In this document: positions 15,427-25,135 of the stretch, one piece after another | Numbering within the stretch: the first letter of the stretch is position 1 | Layout of the letters: each line of letters begins with the position of its first letter | Assembly: GCA_002505765.1 (NCBI GenBank) | Contig: DAVZ01000042.1 | Location: 1-64,000 of the forward strand | Direction of reading: 5' to 3' | Origin: Methanobacterium sp. UBA176 | GTDB lineage: Archaea; Methanobacteriota; Methanobacteria; Methanobacteriales; Methanobacteriaceae | Length of the DNA stretch: 64,000 bases | Notes under the pieces: generated by a model | The model's database searches: none | Told to the model about the DNA's origin: nothing | Seen by the model: the letters and a program-made list of their open reading frames with translations, nothing else | Translations under genes and position numbers: made by a program

Positions 15427-16560
15427 TTAATAATTCTCCAAACATTCATCCTTTAAAACCCTTGCATCCTCATTATCAGGATTAAGTAGCAATACCCTGT
15501 TAAAACATTCCACTGCCTTTTCAAATTCTCCCAGCTCCATAAGAGCAACACCCCTGTTACTGCAGAAAACATTATTCTGGGGCTCTAATTTCAAGGCTTC
15601 ATCATAACATTTTATGGCTTCATCAAACCTTCCAAGCTCTAAAAGTGCATTTCCTTTACGGTTCCATGTAGATGCATCAGGAGCTGTTTCCAGACATAGC
15701 TCCAGTGCTTTATCGTAGGCCTCAAGAGCTTCTTCAGTTCTCTCTAATTGAGACAAAATATTACCTTTAGCGTTCCAAACATCAGGATTATCTGGTTCAA
15801 GTTCTAAAATTCTGTCATAACAGTTTAAAGCATCTTCGAATCGTCCGAGCATCTCTAAAATAAATCCTCTCCAGTATAATACAATTACATTATCTTTATT
15901 TAAAATTAATGCTTTTGTATTATATTTCAACGCTTCTTCTGGTTTATTTGAGTTTAAAAGAGCTATTGCCTTATTGTTCCAGATGAATTCATTTTCAGGA
16001 TCCATTTCCAGCGCCTTATCATAACATTCTATGGCTCCATTAAATTTATTAAGGCGGGATAAGTTATCTCCCTTTTTATTTAATAAATAAACATCATCAG
16101 GGTCATGTCGCAATGCAGCAGTGTAACACATTACAGAATCATTGAATCTACCTGAATCAAACAATATATCGGCCCTTTTAGTTATCATTGCCTTTTCATC
16201 TATTTTCTCCCCTTCCCATTCATCAACAGGATATTTCTTAAACCTTATGATCTGGAAAAGTGAATCATCCTGGGTATCATCTGGATAAAGCCTTCTAAAT
16301 TCTGTTTCAAGCTCTGAAGCGTTTTCAAAGCCTTCTTCTCTTGCAAGATCATCGTCTTTAATGATATCTTTGAATTTCGCTATTTCCACATCAACTACTT
16401 CGGCTTCAAATAACTTTTCACGCTCCTTAGAAACTAAATTCCAGTAGCAGTGGAGACGATCACCCCTTGATAAGGGCTTTTTCCATAACTTACGAATGGT
16501 AGTGGTCTTTTTACCAGTTATAAGTTCAAGATGACTGCTTCCAAATAACAATATAGGCAT
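15427..16560 (-). CDS. ASCH-domain and TPR-repeat fusion protein
   Basis: 377 residues. The first 115 or so look like an ASCH (PUA-like, nucleic-acid-binding) domain: ITGKKTTTIRKLWKKPLSRG, then EAEVVDVEIAKFKDI and DDSLFQIIRFKKYP. The rest is about seven classical TPR repeats (for example AWNAKG/VWNAKGNILSQLERTEEALEAYDKAL). No signal or membrane segment. ASCH domains occur in RNA-related and coactivator proteins, so a role as an RNA-binding scaffold is an inference. It stands alone on the minus strand before the nrdG-like gene. Confidence 0.75.
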   Translation of the reverse strand: MPILLFGSSHLELITGKKTTTIRKLWKKPLSRGDRLHCYWNLVSKEREKLFEAEVVDVEIAKFKDIIKDDDLAREEGFENASELETEFRRLYPDDTQDDSLFQIIRFKKYPVDEWEGEKIDEKAMITKRADILFDSGRFNDSVMCYTAALRHDPDDVYLLNKKGDNLSRLNKFNGAIECYDKALEMDPENEFIWNNKAIALLNSNKPEEALKYNTKALILNKDNVIVLYWRGFILEMLGRFEDALNCYDRILELEPDNPDVWNAKGNILSQLERTEEALEAYDKALELCLETAPDASTWNRKGNALLELGRFDEAIKCYDEALKLEPQNNVFCSNRGVALMELGEFEKAVECFNRVLLLNPDNEDARVLKDECLENY

Positions 16561-16616
16561 CTGTGACCCCCCATTTATTCAGGATTAGTGATTACAGCTA
16601 ATCAGGTTAATTATTT

Positions 16617-17315
16617 TTATTTAATGATTTCTTCGCCAAATTCAGCGGTTTTTATCTTAATACGTTTAAGAAAAGGTTTTATCCTTTCTGCAATATTTAT
16701 TAACTCATCCCTCGTAGGGATATGAGTGCCATACAAATTTTGGTCAAGTACATTTTTATCCCTGAATTGCTGCAATGTGTATGCATCTGCATATATATTT
16801 TTTGCAATTTCAATTATGTCTTCAATTTCCATTAAGCAAGGTACAAATGTAGTCCTGCATTCAAGGTAAACATCAGCTTTTATGCAAGCTTCCATGCTTT
16901 TTTTTACCCTATCGCCAATTGCAGATCCTATGATCTTCTCGTATTCATGGAACGGTGCTTTAATATCAAGTGCTACATAGTCCAGCAATTCCATTATATC
17001 CTTTAATTCATCAACAAAAAATCCATTGGTATCAAGTTTTGTTTTTAAACCCTTTGATTTAGAATATTTAAAAATATATTTAACGTCTTCATGTTGAATA
17101 AGAGGTTCACCGCCAGTAATAACAACGCCATCAATAAATTCAATTGAATTATCAATTTTTTTTATAATTTTGTCCTTTTTTACTGATTTTCCACCATCTA
17201 CAATTTCAGGATTGTGGCAATAGGGGCATTTTAATATACATCCTCCAGTAAAAATTACCAGCGATACTTTTCCCGGAAATTCAAGGGAGGAAATAATCAT
17301 GTCTCCTATTATCAT
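16617..17315 (-). CDS. nrdG: radical-SAM activase (anaerobic RNR activating protein type)
   Basis: About 232 residues. GGCILKCPYCHNPEIV carries the C-x3-C-x2-C ligands for a 4Fe-4S cluster; VVITGGEPLIQ is the SAM-binding GGE motif. The size and short N-terminus fit the activating subunit of the anaerobic class III ribonucleotide reductase or a closely related glycyl-radical activase. No reductase gene is in the window, so the target is inferred. The gene symbol is tentative. Confidence 0.75.
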   Translation of the reverse strand: MIIGDMIISSLEFPGKVSLVIFTGGCILKCPYCHNPEIVDGGKSVKKDKIIKKIDNSIEFIDGVVITGGEPLIQHEDVKYIFKYSKSKGLKTKLDTNGFFVDELKDIMELLDYVALDIKAPFHEYEKIIGSAIGDRVKKSMEACIKADVYLECRTTFVPCLMEIEDIIEIAKNIYADAYTLQQFRDKNVLDQNLYGTHIPTRDELINIAERIKPFLKRIKIKTAEFGEEIIK

Positions 17316-17374
17316 TTAAAATCTACCTTATTAACTAAATCTTATATTTCAAACTATTTCTAAGTTAATTACAT

Positions 17375-18475
17375 TCATTCAATTATACTTTTCAGTATCT
17401 GGATAAATCTTTTATCTTCTTCAAGGGTTCCCACGCTGACCCTTATCCAGTAATCATCGAGCCCTTTAAATGATTTACAATCCCTTACAATTACTCCTCT
17501 TCTTAAAAGCTCTTCTGTAAATTCTCCTGAGTTTATTCCTGTCTTTCTAATGTCTACAAGTAAATAATTTGCTTTAGATGGATAAACATGAATATTATGG
17601 AATTTGGACATGTTTTCATAAAGAAATTCCCTGCTCTGGATTCCAATTTTTATTGAATTCTTAATGTATTCTTCATCTTCAAGTGTAGCTGATGCAGCAG
17701 CATAAGAAAGCTTTGTAAGACTAAAAACAGGTTTTACTCTATGTAAAAGCTCTATAAATTCCGGATTAGAGATTGCATACCCTATCCTCATCCCTGCAAG
17801 CCCAAAGACCTTTGAAAATGTCCTTAAAATCAATAAATTATCATATTCATCCAGCAGATTAAGGTTATTCCCCTCAGCAAATTCAATGTAAGCTTCATCA
17901 ACAACAACAAGGGTATCAGTACTGTCTAAAACCCTTTTAATGTCATTTTGATTTATTAAACCCCCTGTAGGGTTATTTGGAGTGCATAAAAAGATTATTT
18001 TTGTTTTGTTAGATATTGCATCAATTACAGAGCCTACATCAAGTTTGTTTTCTTCAACATCCCACTTTGCATAGACAGGAACTCCGTCGTAAATTCTCAG
18101 AGTAAATTCATAGTACATATAAGATGGTATTGGCACTATAAACTCGTCTCCTGGCTCTATTAAAGCCTTTCCAAGCACATCCAGGATTTCATCTGCCCCA
18201 TCTCCTCCAATAATAATATTGGATGCTTTTACACCGGCATAAGATGCAACTTTGTCCTTTAAATCCTCGAGATTAGATTCTGGATATTGGTGTATTGAAT
18301 CCAGGCCCCTTTCTAAAGTTTCAACTGCTTTTTTTGAAACCCCCAGCGGATTTTCGTTTGATCCAAGTTTTATAATATCGTCGGGATTAATGTTATATTT
18401 AGATGCTATTTCATCTATTGACCTTCCAGGAACATATGGATCAAGTTCCATTACAATTTTTTTAACCTTTACCAT
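17375..18475 (-). CDS. hisC: histidinol-phosphate aminotransferase
   Basis: PLP-dependent class I/II aminotransferase, 366 residues, converting imidazole-acetol phosphate to histidinol phosphate. LGSNENPLG near residue 37, TPNNPTGGLI, VVDEAYIEFA and SKVFGLAGMRIGYA (with the Schiff-base Lys) are all present in HisC order. C-terminal RVSVGTLEEDKRFIQ matches the family. ATG 18475 follows a weak AGATGTGA site. No other his genes are nearby, as is common in archaea. Activity on other aromatic substrates is possible. Confidence 0.9.
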   Translation of the reverse strand: MVKVKKIVMELDPYVPGRSIDEIASKYNINPDDIIKLGSNENPLGVSKKAVETLERGLDSIHQYPESNLEDLKDKVASYAGVKASNIIIGGDGADEILDVLGKALIEPGDEFIVPIPSYMYYEFTLRIYDGVPVYAKWDVEENKLDVGSVIDAISNKTKIIFLCTPNNPTGGLINQNDIKRVLDSTDTLVVVDEAYIEFAEGNNLNLLDEYDNLLILRTFSKVFGLAGMRIGYAISNPEFIELLHRVKPVFSLTKLSYAAASATLEDEEYIKNSIKIGIQSREFLYENMSKFHNIHVYPSKANYLLVDIRKTGINSGEFTEELLRRGVIVRDCKSFKGLDDYWIRVSVGTLEEDKRFIQILKSIIE

Positions 18476-18589
18476 TTTTTCACATCTTTTAAGCTAATTT
18501 AGTGTATCTGAGGGTTTTTTTCCTTTATACTCTGTATTTATTCAGTTTTAAGTTTTCATACAGCTTTGCAGGTATAGCCATTTAAACTA

Positions 18590-18951
18590 CCTACTCAAAC
18601 TTTTTTCAGTAACAACTGCTCTGCCTAACCATCTGTTTTCTCCAATTTTTCTACTCCATTTAAAACCCGTTGAGTTCCAATCAGAGAATTTTTCTCAATC
18701 TGGCCCTCAGGACCGCTGCATGTCCTACTAAAACATAATCTTCTAATTTAGCCAGATGACCTTTAGATGAGTGTATTACACAGTTATCCTGAACATTTGA
18801 ATACTTTCCAATGATTATCGAAACTATTTCTCCTTTAAAATACAACCATTATACCATACTGAAGTTTGTGCATCAATCCTTATCTTCTCTATTATCTTTG
18901 CATCATAAATATTTTAACGCTTTCATCTATCGTTACATTCTATTTCTCCAT
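18590..18951 (-). pseudogene. decayed gamma-carbonic anhydrase family gene
   Basis: Minus-strand translation in three frames gives, in family order, KIRIDAQTSVWYNGCILKG, SIIIGKYSNVQDNCVIHSS, LEDYVLVGHAAVLRA, then EKNSLIGTQRVLNGVEKIGE and NRWLGRAVVTEKS. SVWYN, NVQDN-x-VIH and VGHAA are signatures of left-handed beta-helix gamma-carbonic anhydrases and relatives. At least three frameshifts plus in-frame stops break the gene. It lies upstream of hisC; the flanking 18480-18590 and 18952-19055 show no other feature. Confidence 0.8.
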
Positions 18952-19055
18952 AAACTAATAAAAATCAAATAAAGAATGTTATGGGGTTAATAAGTCCAAA
19001 TTTACTCTTTAATTACATTTTAGTAATGAAAAGCTATTAAATAATTAAAAACAAA

Positions 19056-20330
19056 TTATTTGTTGTCTTTTACAACTTTATGTTCCTGTTTTACCAATAC
19101 AAGTGTGTTTGAAGGAATATCTTTATAAATTATTGTTCCTGAGCCAATTGCCGAGTTTATCCCCACCTTCACTCCAGGATTAAAACTTGAATTTATGCCT
19201 GTTTTAACGTTATCACCAAATATTGAACCCAGTTTCCGCACACCGCAATCACATATTTCCCCTTTGATGTTCATTTTAACATTTTGATTATCAAAACGTA
19301 GATTTGCAATGTTCGTTCCAGCAGCAATATTACAATTAGCGCCAATAACTGAATCTCCAACATAGGAAAGATGATTAACATTGGTTCCGTCCATTATGAT
19401 TGAATTTTTAATTTCAACTGCATTTCCAACATTTACATTATTTCCAATGTAACTGCATTTACGTAAATAAGAATTAGGGCCTATATCACAGCCTTCTCCA
19501 ACATAAATGGGGCCAAATATGTAAGTTCCAGATCTGATGATGCTGTTTTTACCAAGAACTATTGGGCCGTGAATAGTTACTCCTTCTTCTATTTCACCCT
19601 CAATCTTCTCTTCCATTTCGGCTATAAAATGTTCATTTACATTTAAAAGATCCCAAGGCCTTCCAATATCTATCCATTTACTATCAGATTTAAGTCCTAG
19701 AATCACTTTATCTTCACTCATCTGTATTTTAAGGGAATCTGTTATTTCATATTCTCCTCTTTCAGACTTTTCTGTCTTTTTTATGGCATCAAAAATGAAT
19801 TTATCAAAAAGGTATATTCCTGCGTTGATAAGATTGCTGGGTGCCTCTCCAGGAGCGGGTTTTTCAACTATGTTTTTAATTCTATCTTCTTCTATTTCAA
19901 CAACCCCAAATGAAGAAGGATCTTCAACTTCAGTTAGCATAAGAACTGAAGATGCAACATTAGCTTCAAATTTAGCAACTAACTTACGAATGAGTATCGA
20001 ATCAACTATTATATCACCATTTAACACTACAAATGCGCTATCAATTTCATCCATAACATAATTAATGGCATGCGCAGTTCCTAACCTTTCTTCCTGAGTC
20101 ACATAGGCAAGATTAACCCCAAATAAAGATCCATCACCAAAATAATCCTCAATTACCTCTTTTTTATATCCTACAACCATTATAATATCTTTAATACCTG
20201 CATCCCTTAACGCTTCTATATTATATTGAAGTATTGGCTTTCCTCCGACCTGGATCATTGTTTTTGGTCTTGTTAGAGTCAATGGACGCATCCTTGTGCC
20301 CTCACCTGCCGTAAGCAACACTGCCTTCAT
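19056..20330 (-). CDS. glmU: bifunctional sugar-1-phosphate nucleotidylyl/acetyltransferase (GlmU type)
   Basis: 424 residues. An N-terminal nucleotidylyltransferase (AVLLTAGEGTRMRPLTLTRP, VVLNGDIIVD, EKPAPGEAPSN) is fused to a C-terminal left-handed beta-helix of hexapeptide repeats ending KLGSIFGDNVKTGINSSFNP. Archaeal versions make UDP-GlcNAc (or dTDP-glucose) from glucosamine-1-phosphate. It overlaps glmM by 4 bases and the next upstream gene is apgM, so this is a UDP-amino-sugar supply operon for the pseudomurein wall and glycans. Substrate assignment rests on that context. Confidence 0.88.
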   Translation of the reverse strand: MKAVLLTAGEGTRMRPLTLTRPKTMIQVGGKPILQYNIEALRDAGIKDIIMVVGYKKEVIEDYFGDGSLFGVNLAYVTQEERLGTAHAINYVMDEIDSAFVVLNGDIIVDSILIRKLVAKFEANVASSVLMLTEVEDPSSFGVVEIEEDRIKNIVEKPAPGEAPSNLINAGIYLFDKFIFDAIKKTEKSERGEYEITDSLKIQMSEDKVILGLKSDSKWIDIGRPWDLLNVNEHFIAEMEEKIEGEIEEGVTIHGPIVLGKNSIIRSGTYIFGPIYVGEGCDIGPNSYLRKCSYIGNNVNVGNAVEIKNSIIMDGTNVNHLSYVGDSVIGANCNIAAGTNIANLRFDNQNVKMNIKGEICDCGVRKLGSIFGDNVKTGINSSFNPGVKVGINSAIGSGTIIYKDIPSNTLVLVKQEHKVVKDNK

Positions 20331-21688
20331 AATATCCCCTCTATAAATCTTCTGGAGATATCCCTGATTCTTTCGGCTGTTTCCATGTTTTTACCTTCTA
20401 ATGTAATTCTAATATAGGCCTCTGTACCTGAAGGTCTTATTAATACCCAGCTTCCATCTTCCATGGATATTCTAACTCCATCAATGAAATTAACATCACT
20501 GACATTATCAAAATAATCAGGAAGTTCTTCTTTAACCTTTTCCATTATCAATGTTTTCTGGATGTTTTCACATTTTATTTTTTCTCTGATTGTAGGATAG
20601 CTTGGTATTTCGTCAAGAAGCCTTGAAAGCGGTCCATTTTTTTCTACAATTTCTATAATTTTAAGTGCTGAAAGTATGCCGTCAGGACACATGCAGAAAT
20701 CAGGATGTAACCATGTGCCTGAAGGTTCCCCTCCAAATGAAGCATTTGATTCAACAATTACTTCTGCAACATGTACATCTCCAACTTTGGTGCGTATAAC
20801 TTCTCCACCTACTTTCTCCATTGATTTATCAACACTAAATGATGCATCAACTGTGGTAACAATTTTTCCACCAATTTTACTGGATACAAGAGCCAGTAAT
20901 TTGTCGAAATCTGCCATAATTCCATTATCATCGATTGCCACCATTCTGTCTGCATCTCCATCGTGTGCAATTCCAAGATCTGCCCCTGTAGCCTTAACAA
21001 CATTCATAAGTTCTCTAAGATTTGCAGGTGATGGTTCAGGCATTCTACCCGGGAAATATCCGTCTGGCTGGCAGTTTAAAGTTATTACCTCACATCCTGT
21101 CTTCCTGAGTACCATTGGTGAAATATAGGAACCAGCACCGTTTGCACAGTCAACAATAATCCTTAAATTTCCTTTTATTTTTACATTATTCAGTAAATCT
21201 TCCATATACTGGTGAACAATGCCATCGTTATCTTTAATATTACCTATATTTTCCCATGAAGCCACCTGAAAACTTTTATCATGAACTATTTTTTCAATTG
21301 TTCTTTCCTGATCCCTGGTATAAGCCATCCCTGTAGGGTTCCATAGCTTAATTCCATTATATTCTGGAGGATTGTGGGATGCTGTTATCATTATTCCAAG
21401 ATCTGCCCTTAATTTCATGGCTGCATATCCAACAAGGGGTGTTGGAACCATTCCAAGACATATTACATCAGTTCCACATTTAACAATCCCGGCAATGATT
21501 GCATTTTCAATCATTTTGTTGGAAGTTCTTGTATCGTATCCTATAACTATTTTACGATCTTCACCTCCGATATATGTGGCTGCAGCCATTCCAATATCCA
21601 TTATTAAGTTTAAAGTTATCTCCTCGTCAATTTTGCCTCTTATACCTGATGTACCAAACAGTTTTGGAACCATTTCTTCCATAATCAT
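20327..21688 (-). CDS. glmM: phosphoglucosamine mutase (phosphohexomutase family)
   Basis: About 453 residues. Converts glucosamine-6-phosphate to glucosamine-1-phosphate, the substrate of the adjacent glmU product. LFGTSGIRG at the N-terminus, ITASHNPPEYNG with the phosphoserine, DGDADRM as metal loop, GGEPSGTW as sugar-binding loop and RPSGTEAYIRI as phosphate loop. ATG 21688 is selected because GAGTAGGGT precedes it; the longer frame would run into apgM. Phosphomannomutase activity is a possible alternative. Confidence 0.9.
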   Translation of the reverse strand: MIMEEMVPKLFGTSGIRGKIDEEITLNLIMDIGMAAATYIGGEDRKIVIGYDTRTSNKMIENAIIAGIVKCGTDVICLGMVPTPLVGYAAMKLRADLGIMITASHNPPEYNGIKLWNPTGMAYTRDQERTIEKIVHDKSFQVASWENIGNIKDNDGIVHQYMEDLLNNVKIKGNLRIIVDCANGAGSYISPMVLRKTGCEVITLNCQPDGYFPGRMPEPSPANLRELMNVVKATGADLGIAHDGDADRMVAIDDNGIMADFDKLLALVSSKIGGKIVTTVDASFSVDKSMEKVGGEVIRTKVGDVHVAEVIVESNASFGGEPSGTWLHPDFCMCPDGILSALKIIEIVEKNGPLSRLLDEIPSYPTIREKIKCENIQKTLIMEKVKEELPDYFDNVSDVNFIDGVRISMEDGSWVLIRPSGTEAYIRITLEGKNMETAERIRDISRRFIEGIL

Positions 21689-21710
21689 ACACCCTACTCT
21701 TAAATTACTT

Positions 21711-22949
21711 TTAAGCTCCAAATTTCTTAGATCTATTCATTAGATCCATTAAAATGTTCATCACATCTGAACCCCTTATTCTGCAGAGACCACCAGAATG
21801 AGCTGCCCTCTCATTGAAACTTTTTACATTATCTACTCTGATTTCAGGCCCCTTTATAACAATAGGAACTGGATCTCCAGTATGATCCATTACAGAAATA
21901 GGTGTTGAATGATCTGCAGTTAAAATGAAGTAAATATCATCTATTTTCATTATTTCTCCAACTACAGCATCCACTTTCTCAATAAATTTTAATTTTTCTT
22001 CCATTTCTCCATCATGGCCAGCTTCATCGGCACCGTCTATATTGATAAGAATAAAATCGTAATTATCGCCCTTTGCTGCAGATACAATACTTTCAGTAAT
22101 ACTTTTAAGATCTGTGTCTATTCCACCAGTTGCACCTTCTACATCAATTAGATCCATTCCTGCTATCTTGCCTATCCCTTTTATCAGGCCTGTTTCTGCT
22201 ATGCATGCGGATTTTAGCCCAAATTTTCCATTGAATGAAGGAACATTCGGTACTGCTCCAACACCCCTGGGTAATATAACATTTGCAGGGTTTTCCCCTT
22301 TTTCAATCCTTTTTTGGTTAACTGGATGATCTCTCAATACTTTATATGATTTTTGGACAAATTTATTCAATATTTGAGCAGTTTTAGCTGCTTCTGGAGA
22401 ATCATCCAGGGGGATAACTTCTTTAGGAGGTTTACCATCGTGTTTTGGGTCAGAGTCAGATACTTTATCAGATAAACCCATTCCTCTAAGTACAAGTACC
22501 GCTCTGTGGCCTGTAGATTCTTTAAAAATTACTTTAATGTCTTCAAAACCCTCCAATTTCATGGAATCAATGGATCCAGCTATTTCCTCTGTGCCTTCCC
22601 TGATTCTTCCCGCTCTTCTATCGGTGATAATACCATTCTCATCCTGAGTTGAAAAATTACATCTAAAAGCAATATCGCCGGCAATAACTTCTACACCAAT
22701 TCCTGCGGCTTCAAATGGGCCTCTACCAGTATAAACTTCATAAGGATCATATCCAAGTATTGAAATGTGAGATGTATCACTTCCTGCTCTTATTCCAGGT
22801 TTTATTGGATCCATAATTCCATTAATGCCCATTTCAGCTAATTTATCCATATTCGGAGTATCTGCAGCTTCAAGAGGAGTTCTGTATTCAAGATCCTTTA
22901 TTGGACGATCTGCCATCCCATCTATTATCATTACGATTCCCTTCACCAT
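21711..22949 (-). CDS. apgM: 2,3-bisphosphoglycerate-independent phosphoglycerate mutase, archaeal type
   Basis: About 412 residues, alkaline-phosphatase superfamily, interconverting 3- and 2-phosphoglycerate. VMIIDGMADRP supplies the first metal Asp, GSDTSHISILGYDP the catalytic Ser region, LINIDGADEAGHDG and LTADHSTPIS the metal-binding Asp/His residues. ATG 22949 follows AGGTGATA directly; an earlier ATG at 22955 lacks spacing. Upstream of glmM with 22 bases between, hence co-transcribed. Confidence 0.93.
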   Translation of the reverse strand: MVKGIVMIIDGMADRPIKDLEYRTPLEAADTPNMDKLAEMGINGIMDPIKPGIRAGSDTSHISILGYDPYEVYTGRGPFEAAGIGVEVIAGDIAFRCNFSTQDENGIITDRRAGRIREGTEEIAGSIDSMKLEGFEDIKVIFKESTGHRAVLVLRGMGLSDKVSDSDPKHDGKPPKEVIPLDDSPEAAKTAQILNKFVQKSYKVLRDHPVNQKRIEKGENPANVILPRGVGAVPNVPSFNGKFGLKSACIAETGLIKGIGKIAGMDLIDVEGATGGIDTDLKSITESIVSAAKGDNYDFILINIDGADEAGHDGEMEEKLKFIEKVDAVVGEIMKIDDIYFILTADHSTPISVMDHTGDPVPIVIKGPEIRVDNVKSFNERAAHSGGLCRIRGSDVMNILMDLMNRSKKFGA

Positions 22950-22990
22950 TATCACCTAACCATGAAAATAATTATCTATTATTATATTTA

Positions 22991-23659
22991 TTATACTATT
23001 AGAATTCCTAAAAAAGCTCCAGATATTGTAGCAAAAAGATTTACATGCTCATTGGTAATATAATTTCTTGATTCAAGAACTGCTCCCAGAATACTATCAA
23101 CAAAACACCCAAAAGTTCCGGATATGACTGCAACTTTCATAGCATTAAAAGGATCTGGAGTTATTCCCAATAAATAGGCAAAAGCCCCAATAATTCCAGC
23201 CCCAATTATGCCTGCAGCAGTTCCAACAGGAGAAATACCTCCATCTGTTCCTGGAGGGACTTTTTTAAAAGTAGTTATAAGACGGGGAGTTCTATCTACA
23301 ACTCCTATTTCGCTTGCGAGTGTGTCAGCAGTGGCAACTGCTATGGAACCTACAAAACCAGCGTAATTACCGAACGCTGCCATTATAAAGGGGACTATTC
23401 CATTAGAAATAACATTCTTTACGCTCCTTGTCCCCTCATAAACACCGATATCTTTTTTATATCGGTGCTGGTATTTTGTGGATACAAATCCAAGAATAAG
23501 AAAAACAATAATTAACAATAGCCAGTTTATTCCAGCAGTAAAAATAATGATAATACCCATGATAACCATGAAAATGGATCCAAAAAGATCAAGGGCTCCT
23601 CTAATATAAGTCAATAGCCCTACGATCACAACAAGGATCACATATTCCCAGCTTACCAT
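22991..23659 (-). CDS. DUF92 family membrane protein
   Basis: 222 residues with about six transmembrane helices (for example YVILVVIVGLLTY, LLIIVFLILGFV). Family signatures: TRSVKNVISNGIVPF, ADTLASEIG and PPGTDGGISPVGTAAG. DUF92/TIGR00297 proteins include eukaryotic TMEM19 and plant phytyl-phosphate kinase (VTE6), so a lipid-alcohol phosphate kinase role is possible but unproven in archaea. Placed between S3Ae and apgM on the same strand. Confidence 0.85.
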   Translation of the reverse strand: MVSWEYVILVVIVGLLTYIRGALDLFGSIFMVIMGIIIIFTAGINWLLLIIVFLILGFVSTKYQHRYKKDIGVYEGTRSVKNVISNGIVPFIMAAFGNYAGFVGSIAVATADTLASEIGVVDRTPRLITTFKKVPPGTDGGISPVGTAAGIIGAGIIGAFAYLLGITPDPFNAMKVAVISGTFGCFVDSILGAVLESRNYITNEHVNLFATISGAFLGILIV

Positions 23660-23685
23660 TTATATCCCGGACATAAAATTTTCAA

Positions 23686-24273
23686 TTATGTTGGTTCCTC
23701 TAAAACATGAGTTTTGATTATTTCAACTCTCTTTAAAGGATATATCTTCTTTGTTTCGTGATATATGTTTGATGCCATTTTTCCAGACGCTACTGCCTCA
23801 ACAACTTCTGGGAAAGTCTTTCCTTCAACTGCTTCCTGGATCAATCTGCCCATTGTTTCCCTGATAAATTTCTGCTGGGATGATTTTGCCCTTTTAACAG
23901 TTATAGCAAGGATATGAACATTCACTGTGTAGCCTTCTTTAGTCTTAATGTCTGTAATCGCATCTATTCTACTTGTTCCCCTTCTGATCATGCTTCTAAC
24001 ATAATCTGTGGTTACATGGTGTCCAACAAACTTGGTGTTTGCAGTATCTCCTGCAACGTTGTTAATCTGGAAGTACAGTTTAACATACTGCTTTGAGAAA
24101 TCACCGGTTAATTCTCTCATTGATGATTCAACTCTTCTTTTTAAGAGCATATCAGGGTCCCTTGCTGGAGTAATTCCTATTTCTGCATCTCCAAATTCTG
24201 CCGGGGTCATAATCTTATACCATTTTTTTTCTTTCCACGTATCTCTCACTCTTCTACGTCTTGCTTTAGCCAT
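23686..24273 (-). CDS. rps3ae: ribosomal protein S3Ae
   Basis: Small-subunit protein of 195 residues specific to archaea and eukaryotes (eS1). Basic N-terminus KARRRRVRDTWKEKKWYKI, then FKQYVKLYFQIN-like core, GHHVTTDYVRSMIRRGTSR and a C-terminus ending YPLKRVEIIKTHVLE. RBS-like AGGTGATT precedes ATG 24273. The upstream gap 24274-24700 is A+T-rich and shows no gene. Confidence 0.96.
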   Translation of the reverse strand: MAKARRRRVRDTWKEKKWYKIMTPAEFGDAEIGITPARDPDMLLKRRVESSMRELTGDFSKQYVKLYFQINNVAGDTANTKFVGHHVTTDYVRSMIRRGTSRIDAITDIKTKEGYTVNVHILAITVKRAKSSQQKFIRETMGRLIQEAVEGKTFPEVVEAVASGKMASNIYHETKKIYPLKRVEIIKTHVLEEPT

Positions 24274-24701
24274 ATTTAATCACCTTTATCAATTTAATAC
24301 GGTTTCTAACCTATCCAATAATAATGCTTTAATTTTAATAACAAAAAGAACCTTTTGAAAAGTTCTGTAAAATTATGGAATTGATGAAACTGGAGTTAAA
24401 ATTACTTATTATACACTCTCATTCATGGTTTATAAACATATTGAAGAATTCGTTTAAAATAAACACATAGTGGGGAGTTCCATCAATGCACATTTACAAA
24501 TTTCAATTAATAAACCAAAAATCCGCCCAAAGGTATTTCATATTATAGTCATCGCTTCTATTTATACTTTAAAAAATTTAACTGTGTACAGTTTTAAGAT
24601 TCGGAAATCCATCAAAATCTGAGACTTGACCTGTTTTTCTTAACTTTAAACTTAAAAATAAACCTTGCTAGAAATAAAAAAATTAAAATAGATGTAGATC
24701 A

Positions 24702-25085
24702 TCAGTCTTGACTTGTATACTCCCGTCCTGTTCCAAGACAGGCCGGACAAACTCCATTTCCTCCGCAAACGCTACAGACGTATTTTTCATATCCGTCAGG
24801 AGAAGTTTCTCCTGTTCCACCACATCCCCAGCAGACGCCGCTTCCTCCGCATTCTGTACATGTTATTGTATTTGAAGAGGAATCTGAAGAGGAATCCTTG
24901 TTACTGGAACTGGAGCTTGAACTTTGAGTATTTGTACTTGTTGATTTAGTAGACTGCTGATCAGACTGATCATTGGTTGTTGAATCATCTGTTTCGGTTT
25001 CTGTACTACTTATACATCCAGATATGCTTAAGGATGCAGTTATAATACAAATTAATAATATCAACAAAATTTTCTTCATTTTCAT
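24702..25085 (-). CDS. lipoprotein with four CxxCxGxG zinc-finger repeats
   Basis: About 127 residues. Signal peptide with lipobox-like SISGC at about residue 24, a 50-residue Ser/Thr/Asp linker, then four DnaJ-type motifs in a row: CTECGGSG, CWGCGGTG, CSVCGGNG and CPACLGTG. There is no J-domain. The pattern predicts two zinc-binding sites on the outside of the cell. ATG 25085 follows TTGGAGTT. It neighbours another exported membrane protein but is probably independent. Function unknown. Confidence 0.7.
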   Translation of the reverse strand: MKMKKILLILLICIITASLSISGCISSTETETDDSTTNDQSDQQSTKSTSTNTQSSSSSSSNKDSSSDSSSNTITCTECGGSGVCWGCGGTGETSPDGYEKYVCSVCGGNGVCPACLGTGREYTSQD

Positions 25086-25135
25086 TAACTCCAATTATAT
25101 TTTTTACCCCCTTCCTTTTAAACTCCATAAAAAAC

